Under the pieces are notes generated by a model, which ran no database searches, was not told the origin of the DNA, and saw nothing but the letters and a program-made list of their open reading frames with translations. Both the position numbers and the translations under genes were made by a program. Below are positions 41,696 through 48,995 of a stretch of 64,000 nucleotides of DNA, piece by piece (within the stretch, counting starts at the first letter, position 1; every line of letters starts with the position of its first letter). This stretch comes from Zeimonas sediminis (GTDB lineage: Bacteria > Pseudomonadota > Gammaproteobacteria > Burkholderiales > Burkholderiaceae_E), in assembly GCF_023721795.1 (NCBI RefSeq), contig NZ_JAMQYE010000001.1:2391671-2455670 (forward strand), given 5' to 3'.

Positions 41696-43012
41696 CTAGC
41701 CGGCCTGCCGGGGCCGGCCGTCCCCGGCGCGCGCGCCCCGGCCCGCCAGCAGCGCCGCGATCGCGCCGGCCTGCACCAGCGCGGCGGCCAGGAACAGCGG
41801 AGCTGCGCCCCGTCCGACCGCCGGCGCGGCGACGCCGGCGAACGCGATCACCGCGCCGAATACCGCCGGCGCGAACGCATAGGTCGCCTGGCTGATCGCG
41901 ATCATCAACGCGACCGCGCGCGGCTGGTCCGCTTCGGCGAACTCGCGCTGCGCGATCAGCGGCGGCAAGGTGTTCGCATTGCCCAGCCCCAGGCCGAACA
42001 GCACGACGCCCGCCAGGACCAGCCAGCCCGCATCTGCCGGGGCGGCCATCAGCGCCAGCGAGCCGAGCAGCTGCACCGCGTAGGCCGCTGCCGCCACGCG
42101 CCGGCGGTCGGCGTGCGGCGGCATCGCGCGCGCCACCGCGGTTCGGCCGGCCACGGCGCAGGCGGTCGCCAGGCCCATCGCGAAGCCGGCGCCGCGCACG
42201 CCCAGCACCGGCACCATCAGCGAATAGAGGTGCGCGATCAGGCCCATCTGCGCGAACAGCCCCATCGCCATGCCGGCGGTGAGCGTGAGGAAGGCACGGT
42301 CGCGCCAGAGTGCCCCGATCGGCGCCGCCGGCGCGGCGGGCTCGGCAGCGTCGGCCCGCATCACCGCATCGGCGGCGAGCCCGTCGGCCCGCTGCCCCAT
42401 CGACTCGGGCGTGCGCGAAAACACGGCGCGCGCCAGCCAGGCGATCGCCATCACGCTGGCCAGTCCGACCAAGGCAGCGGCGGCCACGAAGCCGATGCGC
42501 GCGATCAGCATCGCCCACAAGGGCGAGAACACTACGCCGCCGATCGTGGCGCCGTTGTAGGCGGTGCTCAGCGCGCGCGGCCGCCGGGCCGAGTACCACG
42601 GCGACACCACCGCGTTGATCGCGGCCGAGCCCATCGTCACCCATCCGCCGCCGCTTGCCAGCGCCGCCGCGAAGAGCTGCCAGGGTTCGGCGGCCAGCGA
42701 CCAGCCGAGCACCCCGACCGAAGCCAGCGCCGCGCCGCCGACCGTGGTGGCGGGAAGACCGAAGCGGCCGTGAAGCCGGGGCAGGCCCGCGATCACCAGC
42801 GCGCCGGCCAGGAAGTGCACGGTGATCGCCGACGACACCAGCGACACCGGCCAGCCGGTTCGCTCGACCACCGCATGCAGGTAGACCGGCAGGCCATATA
42901 CGCCGAGCCCCCAGCCGAGCATCGCCATGACGAAGGCGCCACGGACCGCCGCAGGGCCGAAGAAAGGCGCGTGAAGGCTGGGCGCCGCGGAGCGCCGGAA
43001 ATCGGGTTTCAT
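41696..43012 (-). CDS. MFS transporter
   Basis: A 438-residue major facilitator protein with 12 predicted helices in two bundles and an ~45-residue alanine-rich cytoplasmic loop in the middle (about 210-250). LGWGLGVYGLPVYLHAVVER and the NGATIGGVVFSPLWAMLIAR segment resemble monocarboxylate/OFA-type MFS permeases. It converges with the SDR gene (54 bp apart) and is transcribed alone. The substrate is unknown. Confidence 0.9.
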   Translation of the reverse strand: MKPDFRRSAAPSLHAPFFGPAAVRGAFVMAMLGWGLGVYGLPVYLHAVVERTGWPVSLVSSAITVHFLAGALVIAGLPRLHGRFGLPATTVGGAALASVGVLGWSLAAEPWQLFAAALASGGGWVTMGSAAINAVVSPWYSARRPRALSTAYNGATIGGVVFSPLWAMLIARIGFVAAAALVGLASVMAIAWLARAVFSRTPESMGQRADGLAADAVMRADAAEPAAPAAPIGALWRDRAFLTLTAGMAMGLFAQMGLIAHLYSLMVPVLGVRGAGFAMGLATACAVAGRTAVARAMPPHADRRRVAAAAYAVQLLGSLALMAAPADAGWLVLAGVVLFGLGLGNANTLPPLIAQREFAEADQPRAVALMIAISQATYAFAPAVFGAVIAFAGVAAPAVGRGAAPLFLAAALVQAGAIAALLAGRGARAGDGRPRQAG

Positions 43013-43106
43013 GCGAGACGGGGAGCCGCCCGCCGCCTGCGGGCTCGGCGAGAGACTACTACCGCTTCGGGCCGGCCGAGAAACTCCGGGCCGCCGCGAC
43101 GGTCGC

Positions 43107-43637
43107 CTACTGCTCGGCGAGCAGGGCGCTCCCGCCGCCGCGCGCCAGGTTCCAGCTCGCCCAGCCGAGCCAGCCGGCGACGAGGCCGGTTGCGATGCAG
43201 GGCAGCGCCGGCGACGTGGCCCGCGCCGCCGCGAATGCCAGGGCCGCGAGCACGACGAGCGCGACCCAATGACCGGCCTCTTGCCGGCGGTCGCGAGGAT
43301 GGCGCCGCACCGAAGCGACCAGCACGGCGGCCGCGGCGATCAGCGCCACCGACAGCACGGGATGCGGGTGCTCCGTGCGCAGCACGCCGAGGAGCATGAA
43401 GCCGACCAGCACGAACAGGGCAAACGCGGCCGCCAGGCCGGCGAGCCCCGCCGCGCAGCAGCGGATGCCGGCGCGCCAACCGGACCATGGCGCGTCCAGA
43501 TCCATGCGCCACAGGAACAGGCGGTGGCCGGCCGCTGCGGCGGCGGCGAGCAGCAGGCACTCGCGCCAGGCGACGCCCGCGACGATCAGCGAGGCGACGA
43601 CGGCGAAGCCGAGGTTGCGTGGGGCGGCGACTTTCAT
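43107..43637 (-). CDS. Hypothetical membrane protein (176 aa)
   Basis: Not recognised as a named family. About five hydrophobic stretches can be seen: residues ~10-35, 62-85, 92-110, 122-140 and 145-165. The loop RRHPRDRRQEAGH separates the third and fourth. Base use is like that of the neighbours. It stands alone between an MFS gene and a periplasmic protein gene, all in the same direction, so a shared transcript is possible but the gaps (~95 bp) are large. Confidence 0.65.
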   Translation of the reverse strand: MKVAAPRNLGFAVVASLIVAGVAWRECLLLAAAAAAGHRLFLWRMDLDAPWSGWRAGIRCCAAGLAGLAAAFALFVLVGFMLLGVLRTEHPHPVLSVALIAAAAVLVASVRRHPRDRRQEAGHWVALVVLAALAFAAARATSPALPCIATGLVAGWLGWASWNLARGGGSALLAEQ

Positions 43638-43736
43638 CCGGCGTTGGCGATCTTCGGGATCGGGCCGCTGCTAAGCGGGGGAGCCGAGCCAATATAGTCG
43701 CGCAAGCCAGGGCTGGCAACGATCGGGGCGGCGCGA

Positions 43737-44549
43737 TCAACCCCCGGAGATCACCGCCTCCGGAACCTGGTAGTGCTCGTAGTCGTTGACCTCGATCGTC
43801 CAGAGACCCCCGGACTTCGACGCCTTGACCTTCTCGTTGCCGCTGGTCACCGAGTCGCCCCTGAAGCTCAGCACGCGTTCCAGGCCGCCCGCGGGCTTGA
43901 CGTGCACCTCGGCGTTGCCCGGCTTGCCGCGGACGACGCCGAACTCGCACTGCGAAGAACCTACTGGCGCGTTGCCCATCCAGCAGGGCAAGGGCCCGGT
44001 CGCGTGATACGGCGTGCCCTTGACCCTGGCGTCGCCGGACGGCGCCTTGCCCAGCGCTGACGCCGCTGCGCCCGCGCTGCCGGTCACGGCCACCGTGAGC
44101 GCATACCGTGCGGACTCGTTGCGCCGCGCCGCGCTGCGCATCAGGTACACGCGCACCGTGTACTCGCCGTCGGACGGCAGCGCGCCCGACCACTCGTTGC
44201 CGCCGGAGGATCCGACAAAGAGGGCGACGTCGCTGGATCCGGGCGGCAGCACGTTGAAGTAGTTCGCGCCGTGACCGGTGGCGAGCTTCACGCTCATGGT
44301 CTGCCCGGCCCGGGCGCGCAGTTTGTAGTCGACGGTCTGGTCACCCTTGATCGTTCCCTTCACCGTCGCCGACGACGCGCCCTTGGCGAAATGGATCGGC
44401 CGGGTCTCGATCGGCGCGGCCGCCGCCGCCCACGCGATGCCGGCGACCAGCACGCCGGCCGCCAGCCGGCGCAGCGATTGCGAGAACCGTTGGCCGGCGC
44501 GGTCGACGGCCGGGATCGCGCTCGCGCGCGGCATCGAACGATTGAACAT
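43737..44549 (-). CDS. Periplasmic protein, possibly PliG-like lysozyme inhibitor
   Basis: A 270-residue exported protein. AGGAGG is well placed before ATG 44549, and a signal peptide (LRRLAAGVLVAGIAWAAAAA) follows. The first domain contains GDQTVDYKLRARAGQTMSVK, then NYFNVLPPGSSDVALFVGSS and GEYTVRVYLMRSAARRNESA; the S-G ... Y-x-V-R-V-Y-x(4)-A-R pattern is like that of PliG, the g-type lysozyme inhibitor. The second domain (~165-270) has two cysteines (LPCWMGNAPVGSSQCEFGVV) that may form a disulphide. The assignment to PliG is from memory of the motif and should be treated as tentative. Confidence 0.6.
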   Translation of the reverse strand: MFNRSMPRASAIPAVDRAGQRFSQSLRRLAAGVLVAGIAWAAAAAPIETRPIHFAKGASSATVKGTIKGDQTVDYKLRARAGQTMSVKLATGHGANYFNVLPPGSSDVALFVGSSGGNEWSGALPSDGEYTVRVYLMRSAARRNESARYALTVAVTGSAGAAASALGKAPSGDARVKGTPYHATGPLPCWMGNAPVGSSQCEFGVVRGKPGNAEVHVKPAGGLERVLSFRGDSVTSGNEKVKASKSGGLWTIEVNDYEHYQVPEAVISGG

Positions 44550-44773
44550 CGAGGACCTCCTGTCTGACCGAGCCGCGACGCAAGCACACGCTCCCGCGCT
44601 CGGGTCGAGCATTCTTTTCCGGATGGCGCCGGACTGCCAGCATCCAGTTGACAGTTGAGGGCTGGCGGACCAGCGGCGGCGGCCGGACTTGCGGCGACGA
44701 TGGCGTTCGCGACGCGGACGCCCGCAGCCCGGCAGATCGGGCGACCGCCGCATGCGCCGCTCTCGCGAGGCCC

Positions 44774-44808
44774 GAAAAGACGAAGGCCCCGACGAATCGG
44801 GGCCTTCC
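44774..44808 (-). terminator. Rho-independent terminator after tRNA-Arg
   Basis: A perfect 10-bp stem (AAGGCCCCGA at 44783-44792 with TCGGGGCCTT at 44797-44806) has a four-base loop. On the minus strand it is followed by CGTCTTTT. It begins 8 bases beyond the tRNA 3' end and should end tRNA transcription. Confidence 0.85.
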
Positions 44809-44813
44809 GGAGA

Positions 44814-44889
44814 TGGCGCGCCCGGCTGGGATCGAACCAGCGACCCCTGGCTTCGGAGGCCAGTACTCTATCCACTGAGCTACGGGCGC
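44814..44889 (-). tRNA. tRNA-Arg (anticodon CCG)
   Basis: Read on the minus strand, the sequence folds as a full tRNA. The acceptor GCGCCCG pairs with CGGGCGC, followed by discriminator G and an encoded CCA. The D-arm is GCTCAGTGGATAGAGT. The anticodon arm CTGGC-CTCCGAA-GCCAG gives anticodon CCG (arginine codon CGG). The T-arm CGCTGGTTCGATCCCAGC contains the invariant GGTTCGA. Confidence 0.97.
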
Positions 44890-44898
44890 GAAGCCGCG

Positions 44899-44904
44899 AT
44901 TGTA
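44899..44904 (-). promoter_or_regulatory. -10 element of the tRNA-Arg promoter
   Basis: TACAAT on the minus strand, ten bases before the 5' end of the tRNA, is a near-consensus -10 box. A clear -35 box at the correct distance was not found. Confidence 0.6.
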
Positions 44905-44958
44905 CCCGAGCGCGAGGCCGGGTCGCGAGGGGATCGGAACGAAACAGTAGCGACCGGC

Positions 44959-44964
44959 TATAAT
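44959..44964 (+). promoter_or_regulatory. -10 element TATAAT before the cytochrome c gene
   Basis: A perfect consensus TATAAT in otherwise GC-rich DNA, 33 bp before the ATG of the cytochrome gene. Transcription would start near 44971. The -35 region is weak, which suggests an activator or an extended promoter. Confidence 0.65.
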
Positions 44965-44997
44965 CCTCGGCTTTGAATCCAACCGGCTGGCGTCAGC

Positions 44998-45849
44998 ATG
45001 AGCGACGAACACGAAGCATTCATCAAGACCCCCAAGCAGCTGATCACCGTCGTGGTGCTGGCCTTCGTGGTGCCCATCCTCGTGATCGTGCTCCTGGTCA
45101 AGTACGTGGGCACCAGCACGCGCGTCGGCGCCGGCGCCGACGCGATGACCGCCGAGGCGATCGAGGCCCGGATCCGGCCGGTGGCGGGCTTCGAGCTGGC
45201 CGGCGCGAGTGGCCCGCGGGCGGCCCGCTCGGGCGAGGAGGTCTACAAGGCGCAGTGCGCGACCTGTCACGCCGCGGGCGTGGCGGGCGCGCCGAAACTC
45301 GCCGACAACGCCGCCTGGGCCGACCGGATCAAGACCGGCCTGCAGGCCCTGGTCAACTCGGCGCTCAAGGGCAAGGGCGCGATGGGCGCTCAGGGCGGCG
45401 GCGACTACTCCGACCTGGAGATCACCCGCGCGGTCGTCTACATGGCCAACGCGGCCGGCGGCAAGTTCGAGGAGCCTAAGGCCGATGCGGCACCCAAGGC
45501 GGCCGAGGCCGCCCCGGCTGCTGCGGCGCCCGCTCCGGCTGCACCGGCGCCCGCCGCCGCGGCGCCCGCCCCCGCGGCTCCCGCTGCCGCCCCGGCCCAG
45601 ACCGCCTCGGTCGACGGCAAGAAGATCTACGACAGCACCTGCATGGTCTGCCATGCCACCGGCGTGGCCGGCGCCCCCAAGATGGGCGACAAGGCCGCGT
45701 GGGCGGATCGGGTCAAGGCCGGCATGGACACGCTGGTCTCGCACTCGATCAACGGCCTGCGGGCAATGCCCCCGCGCGGCGGCAACGCCAAGCTGTCCGA
45801 CGCGGAAGTCCGCGCGGCGGTCGAGTACATGGTGGCCGCGGTGCAGTGA
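44998..45849 (+). CDS. Membrane-anchored diheme cytochrome c (c5-like)
   Basis: A 283-residue protein with an N-terminal membrane anchor (residues ~17-36, VVVLAFVVPILVIVLLVKYV) and two similar cytochrome c domains in the periplasm. Heme motifs are CATCH at 87-91 and CMVCH at 215-219, each followed by AxGVAGAPK. Both domains share AAWADRIKTGLQALVNSAL or AAWADRVKAGMDTLVSHSI and a later methionine ligand. They are joined by an alanine/proline linker of ~35 residues. It probably shuttles electrons between the bc1 complex or quinol oxidation and a terminal oxidase. Confidence 0.94.
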   Translation: MSDEHEAFIKTPKQLITVVVLAFVVPILVIVLLVKYVGTSTRVGAGADAMTAEAIEARIRPVAGFELAGASGPRAARSGEEVYKAQCATCHAAGVAGAPKLADNAAWADRIKTGLQALVNSALKGKGAMGAQGGGDYSDLEITRAVVYMANAAGGKFEEPKADAAPKAAEAAPAAAAPAPAAPAPAAAAPAPAAPAAAPAQTASVDGKKIYDSTCMVCHATGVAGAPKMGDKAAWADRVKAGMDTLVSHSINGLRAMPPRGGNAKLSDAEVRAAVEYMVAAVQ

Positions 45850-45887
45850 TCGCGGCAGGCGGGCCTCGAGGCTCGCCACGAAGAAGA

Positions 45888-45917
45888 AAGCCCCGGTGCG
45901 CGAGCCCGGGGCTTTTT
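45888..45917 (+). terminator. Rho-independent terminator after the cytochrome c gene
   Basis: AAGCCCCGG and CCGGGGCTT form a GC-rich stem with a loop of about nine bases, followed by TTT at the end of GGGGCTTTTT. It starts ~40 bp after the cytochrome stop. Confidence 0.8.
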
Positions 45918-45938
45918 CGTTGATGCCGCGTCGAGCGC

Positions 45939-46010
45939 TCAGGCAAACGCCGGCATCGACACCGCCAGCACGGCGGCAAGGGCGAGAAGGGCTAGAAGCA
46001 GTCGGCGCAT
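45939..46010 (-). CDS. 23-residue signal-peptide-only ORF
   Basis: The minus strand encodes a 23-codon peptide that begins MRRLLLALLALAAVLAVSM and ends PAFA-stop. It is a textbook Sec signal peptide (two arginines, a leucine/alanine core, an A-F-A cleavage motif) with no mature part. GGAG lies six bases before the ATG, so translation is credible. It may be the remnant of a deleted exported protein, a leader peptide, or a real tiny membrane peptide. The 190 bp further upstream, as far as the gene at 46201, show nothing else of note. Confidence 0.5.
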   Translation of the reverse strand: MRRLLLALLALAAVLAVSMPAFA

Positions 46011-46200
46011 TCAGCGCTCCATCGAGTCGGTCACGGGCGGGAGCTTAGCGGCCCTCTGTCGCCCGAAATGTGAGGAATTGCCACCGGCCGTCGGCGGCGC
46101 GGGTGCCGGCCGACAGGCGGCCTGCGGCGGGACTCCGGGCGGTCGATAATGCGGACACGGCGGGCAGGCCCGACGCCGCGCGCACAAGCCACCTGGAGCC

Positions 46201-47496
46201 ATGAATCCCGTCGTCCTGTTCGGCGCGTTCGACCGGCACAACTTCGGCGACCTGCTGTTCCCGCACATCGCCGCGGCGATGCTGCCGGACGTCGAGCCGC
46301 TGTTCGCGGGACTGGTGGAGCGGGACATGCGGGCCTTGGGCGGACATCGGGTGCGGCCGCTGGCCGGGGTGCCGGCGGCACTCGCCACGGCCGCGGCCTT
46401 GACCGCCGGGGGCGACAGGCCGGGCGCGACGCTCGTGCACGTCGGCGGCGAGATCCTGACCTGCGATGCCTGGCAGGCCGCGGTGATGCTGCTGCCGCCC
46501 GAGCTGGTGCAGCCGACGATCGGGCGGCTGGACGCGCAGCCTGCTCAGCGCATCGCGTGGGCGCGCAGCTTCCTGGGCGGCACCGGCCTCGCGCCTTACG
46601 TGGCGTCTCGCGAGGGCCTGCCGGGAATCGAGCGGGTGGTGTACCTGGGCGCGGGCGGCACCGGGCTTGCCGACTGCGAGCCCGCGCTTCGCGCCGAGGT
46701 GATCGCCAAGCTGTCGAGCGCCGATGAGGTGGGCGTGCGCGACCGGCACACGCTCGCGCAGCTCCGGGCCGCGGGCATCGCCGCGCGGCTGATGCCCGAC
46801 CCCGCAGTGATGGCGGCGGAGCTGTTCGGCGATGCGATCCGAACCCGCTCCGGACCTGCCGGCATCGCGGGCCGGTTCGCCGACGGCTATCTGGCGGTGC
46901 AGTTCAGCGCCGACTTCGGCGACGACGACACGCTGGACCGGCTCGCGGCGCAGCTGGATCGGCTCGCTGCCTCGACCGGCCTCGGCGTGGCGCTGTTCCG
47001 CGCCGGCGCGGCGCCCTGGCACGACGACCTCGGGGTGCTGCGCAGGACGGCGGCGCGGCTGCGACCCGGATCGGCCGCCGTCTTCGAGTCGCTGGACCTG
47101 TGGGACATCTGCGCGCTGCTCGCCGGCAGCCGCGGGTATTGCGGCAGCAGCCTGCACGGCAGGATCGTCGCGACGGCCTTCGGGCTGCCGCGGGTGAACC
47201 TGCTTCATCCGTCGACCCGGCCGCGTCGCGCGGGCGTCGCCGGCGGCTACGGAGGCGACGGCGACAACGGGGGCGACCGATGCGATGGCGGCGAAGCCCC
47301 CACCGTCGGCAAGCAGGCCGCCTACGCCGAAACCTGGGAGCTGCCGGGGCTGCCGACCGTGGCCGGCGTCGACGACGTCGCCGAGGCGGTTGGGGAGGCG
47401 CTCGCCGCGGATCCCGCGGCGCTGGCCGCACATGCGGCCTCGCTGGCTGCGCGATACCGCAGGACGTTCGCCGAGATCATGGGCGGCGGAACATGA
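46201..47496 (+). CDS. Polysaccharide pyruvyl transferase-like protein
   Basis: A 431-residue protein of the polysaccharide pyruvyl transferase family, whose members add ketal pyruvate to cell-surface sugars. VVLFGAFDRHNFGDLLFPHI is the conserved N-terminal GDxLxP motif, GVRDRHTLAQLRAAGIAARL, then MPDPAV marks the middle domain, and LAGSRGYCGSSLHGRIVATA, then FGLPRV is the family's sugar-nucleotide region. A glycine-rich insert (~345-365) is unusual. It overlaps an MFS gene by 4 bp (ATGA), so the two products probably act together; no glycan gene cluster surrounds them. Confidence 0.85.
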   Translation: MNPVVLFGAFDRHNFGDLLFPHIAAAMLPDVEPLFAGLVERDMRALGGHRVRPLAGVPAALATAAALTAGGDRPGATLVHVGGEILTCDAWQAAVMLLPPELVQPTIGRLDAQPAQRIAWARSFLGGTGLAPYVASREGLPGIERVVYLGAGGTGLADCEPALRAEVIAKLSSADEVGVRDRHTLAQLRAAGIAARLMPDPAVMAAELFGDAIRTRSGPAGIAGRFADGYLAVQFSADFGDDDTLDRLAAQLDRLAASTGLGVALFRAGAAPWHDDLGVLRRTAARLRPGSAAVFESLDLWDICALLAGSRGYCGSSLHGRIVATAFGLPRVNLLHPSTRPRRAGVAGGYGGDGDNGGDRCDGGEAPTVGKQAAYAETWELPGLPTVAGVDDVAEAVGEALAADPAALAAHAASLAARYRRTFAEIMGGGT

Positions 47497-48896
47497 GCGA
47501 AGCGCGCGGGGGCGGAACGAAGAGCGGGCAAGGCACGGCGGTCGGGGGCGGCTCGGCGGGCGCGGGCGCTCCGACGAGGGCTGGCACGCTCGATCGCCTG
47601 CTGTTGCCCGCCGGCGTCGCGCCTGCGGCCGCGCCGGTGCTGCTCGCGCGGGCCCTGCGCGCCTTCGCCGACGGCTACGTCGCGGTGCTGCTGCCTGCCT
47701 ACCTGCTGGCGCTGGGCCTGGGCACGCTGGAGGTCGGCATCGCCAGCACCGCCACGATGCTCGGCTCGGCATTCGCCACGCTGGCGGTCGGCACCTGGGG
47801 ACATCGATTCGCCCGCCACCGGCTGCTGCGTGCGGCCGCGCTGCTGATGCTCGTCACCGGCATCGGGTTCGCGAGCGCATCGTCGTTCTGGCCGCTGCTG
47901 CTGGTGGCCTTCGTGGGCACGCTGAACCCGAGTTCGGGCGACGTCAGCGTGTTCCTGCCGCTCGAGCACGCGACGCTGGCCGGCACCGCGCGCGGCGACG
48001 CGCGCACCGCGCTGTTCGCGCGCTACAGCGTGCTGGGCGCGCTGTGCGCGGCGGTCGGCGCGCTGGCCTCGGGCATGCCCGACTGGATCGCGGGTAGCCT
48101 GGGCGTCTCGCCGCTCGACGCGATGCGCGCGATGTTCGTCGGCTACGGCGCGATCGGCGCGATCGTCTGGTGGCTGTACCGGCGGCTGCCGGGTCGGACG
48201 GGAGCCGCCGAAAGCGACGGCGCGGCGCCTGCCCTCCCCGGCCAGGCGGCCCTCGTGGACCGGGAAGCGGATGCGACGCGCGCGGCGGCCACCGGCACCG
48301 AGCCCGAAGCGGCCGCGCCGCTCGGCCCGTCGCGCGCGATCGTGGTGAGGCTCGCGGTTCTGTTCAGCGTCGACAACTTCGCGAGCGGGCTGGTCGTGCA
48401 CTCGCTGCTGTCGCTTTGGCTGTTCGAGAAGTTCGACCTGTCGCTCGCGCAGGCCGGACAGTTCTTCTTCCTGGCCGGCCTGCTGAGCGCCGCGTCGCAA
48501 CTGCTGAGCCCGGTCGTCGCGCGGCGCATCGGGCTGCTGAACACGATGGTGTTCACGCACATGCCGGCCAACGTGTTCATGATCCTCGCCGCCTTCGCGC
48601 CCACGATGCCGCTCGCGCTGGGCCTGCTGCTCGCGCGCAGCGCGCTGTCGCAGATGGACGTGCCGCCGCGCACCGCCTACGTGATGGGCGTGGTCACGCC
48701 CGCCGAGCGCGCGGCCGCGGCGAGCTTCACCGCCGTGCCCAAGAGCCTGGCCGCGGCGGTGAGCCCGTCGCTGGCCGGGGCGATGCTGGCTGCCGGATGG
48801 CTGGCCGCGCCGCTGCTGGCCTGCGGAACGCTGAAGCTGGCCTACGACCTCACGCTCTGGCGGATGTTCAGGTCGCATCCGCCACGGGGGGACTGA
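47493..48896 (+). CDS. MFS family membrane protein
   Basis: A 467-residue protein with 12 predicted helices. After ~45 low-complexity residues come LLARALRAFADGYVAVLLPA, then YLLALGLGTLEVGIASTATM, and a long middle loop (~225-280) with few hydrophobic residues. SQMDVPPRTAYVMGVVTPAE, then RAAAASFTAVPK is shared with a group of MFS proteins of unknown substrate. ATG 47493 overlaps the stop of the pyruvyl-transferase-like gene (ATGA), so the pair forms one operon. Confidence 0.88.
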   Translation: MSEARGGGTKSGQGTAVGGGSAGAGAPTRAGTLDRLLLPAGVAPAAAPVLLARALRAFADGYVAVLLPAYLLALGLGTLEVGIASTATMLGSAFATLAVGTWGHRFARHRLLRAAALLMLVTGIGFASASSFWPLLLVAFVGTLNPSSGDVSVFLPLEHATLAGTARGDARTALFARYSVLGALCAAVGALASGMPDWIAGSLGVSPLDAMRAMFVGYGAIGAIVWWLYRRLPGRTGAAESDGAAPALPGQAALVDREADATRAAATGTEPEAAAPLGPSRAIVVRLAVLFSVDNFASGLVVHSLLSLWLFEKFDLSLAQAGQFFFLAGLLSAASQLLSPVVARRIGLLNTMVFTHMPANVFMILAAFAPTMPLALGLLLARSALSQMDVPPRTAYVMGVVTPAERAAAASFTAVPKSLAAAVSPSLAGAMLAAGWLAAPLLACGTLKLAYDLTLWRMFRSHPPRGD

Positions 48897-48995
48897 GGAC
48901 GCTGGTCCGAGCGGCCGGTCGACGTGTTCCCGCACGGCGCTTGCCGCCATGCCGACCCGGGCGGATGATTGCGCCTTTCGAATGATCCGGCCAAC

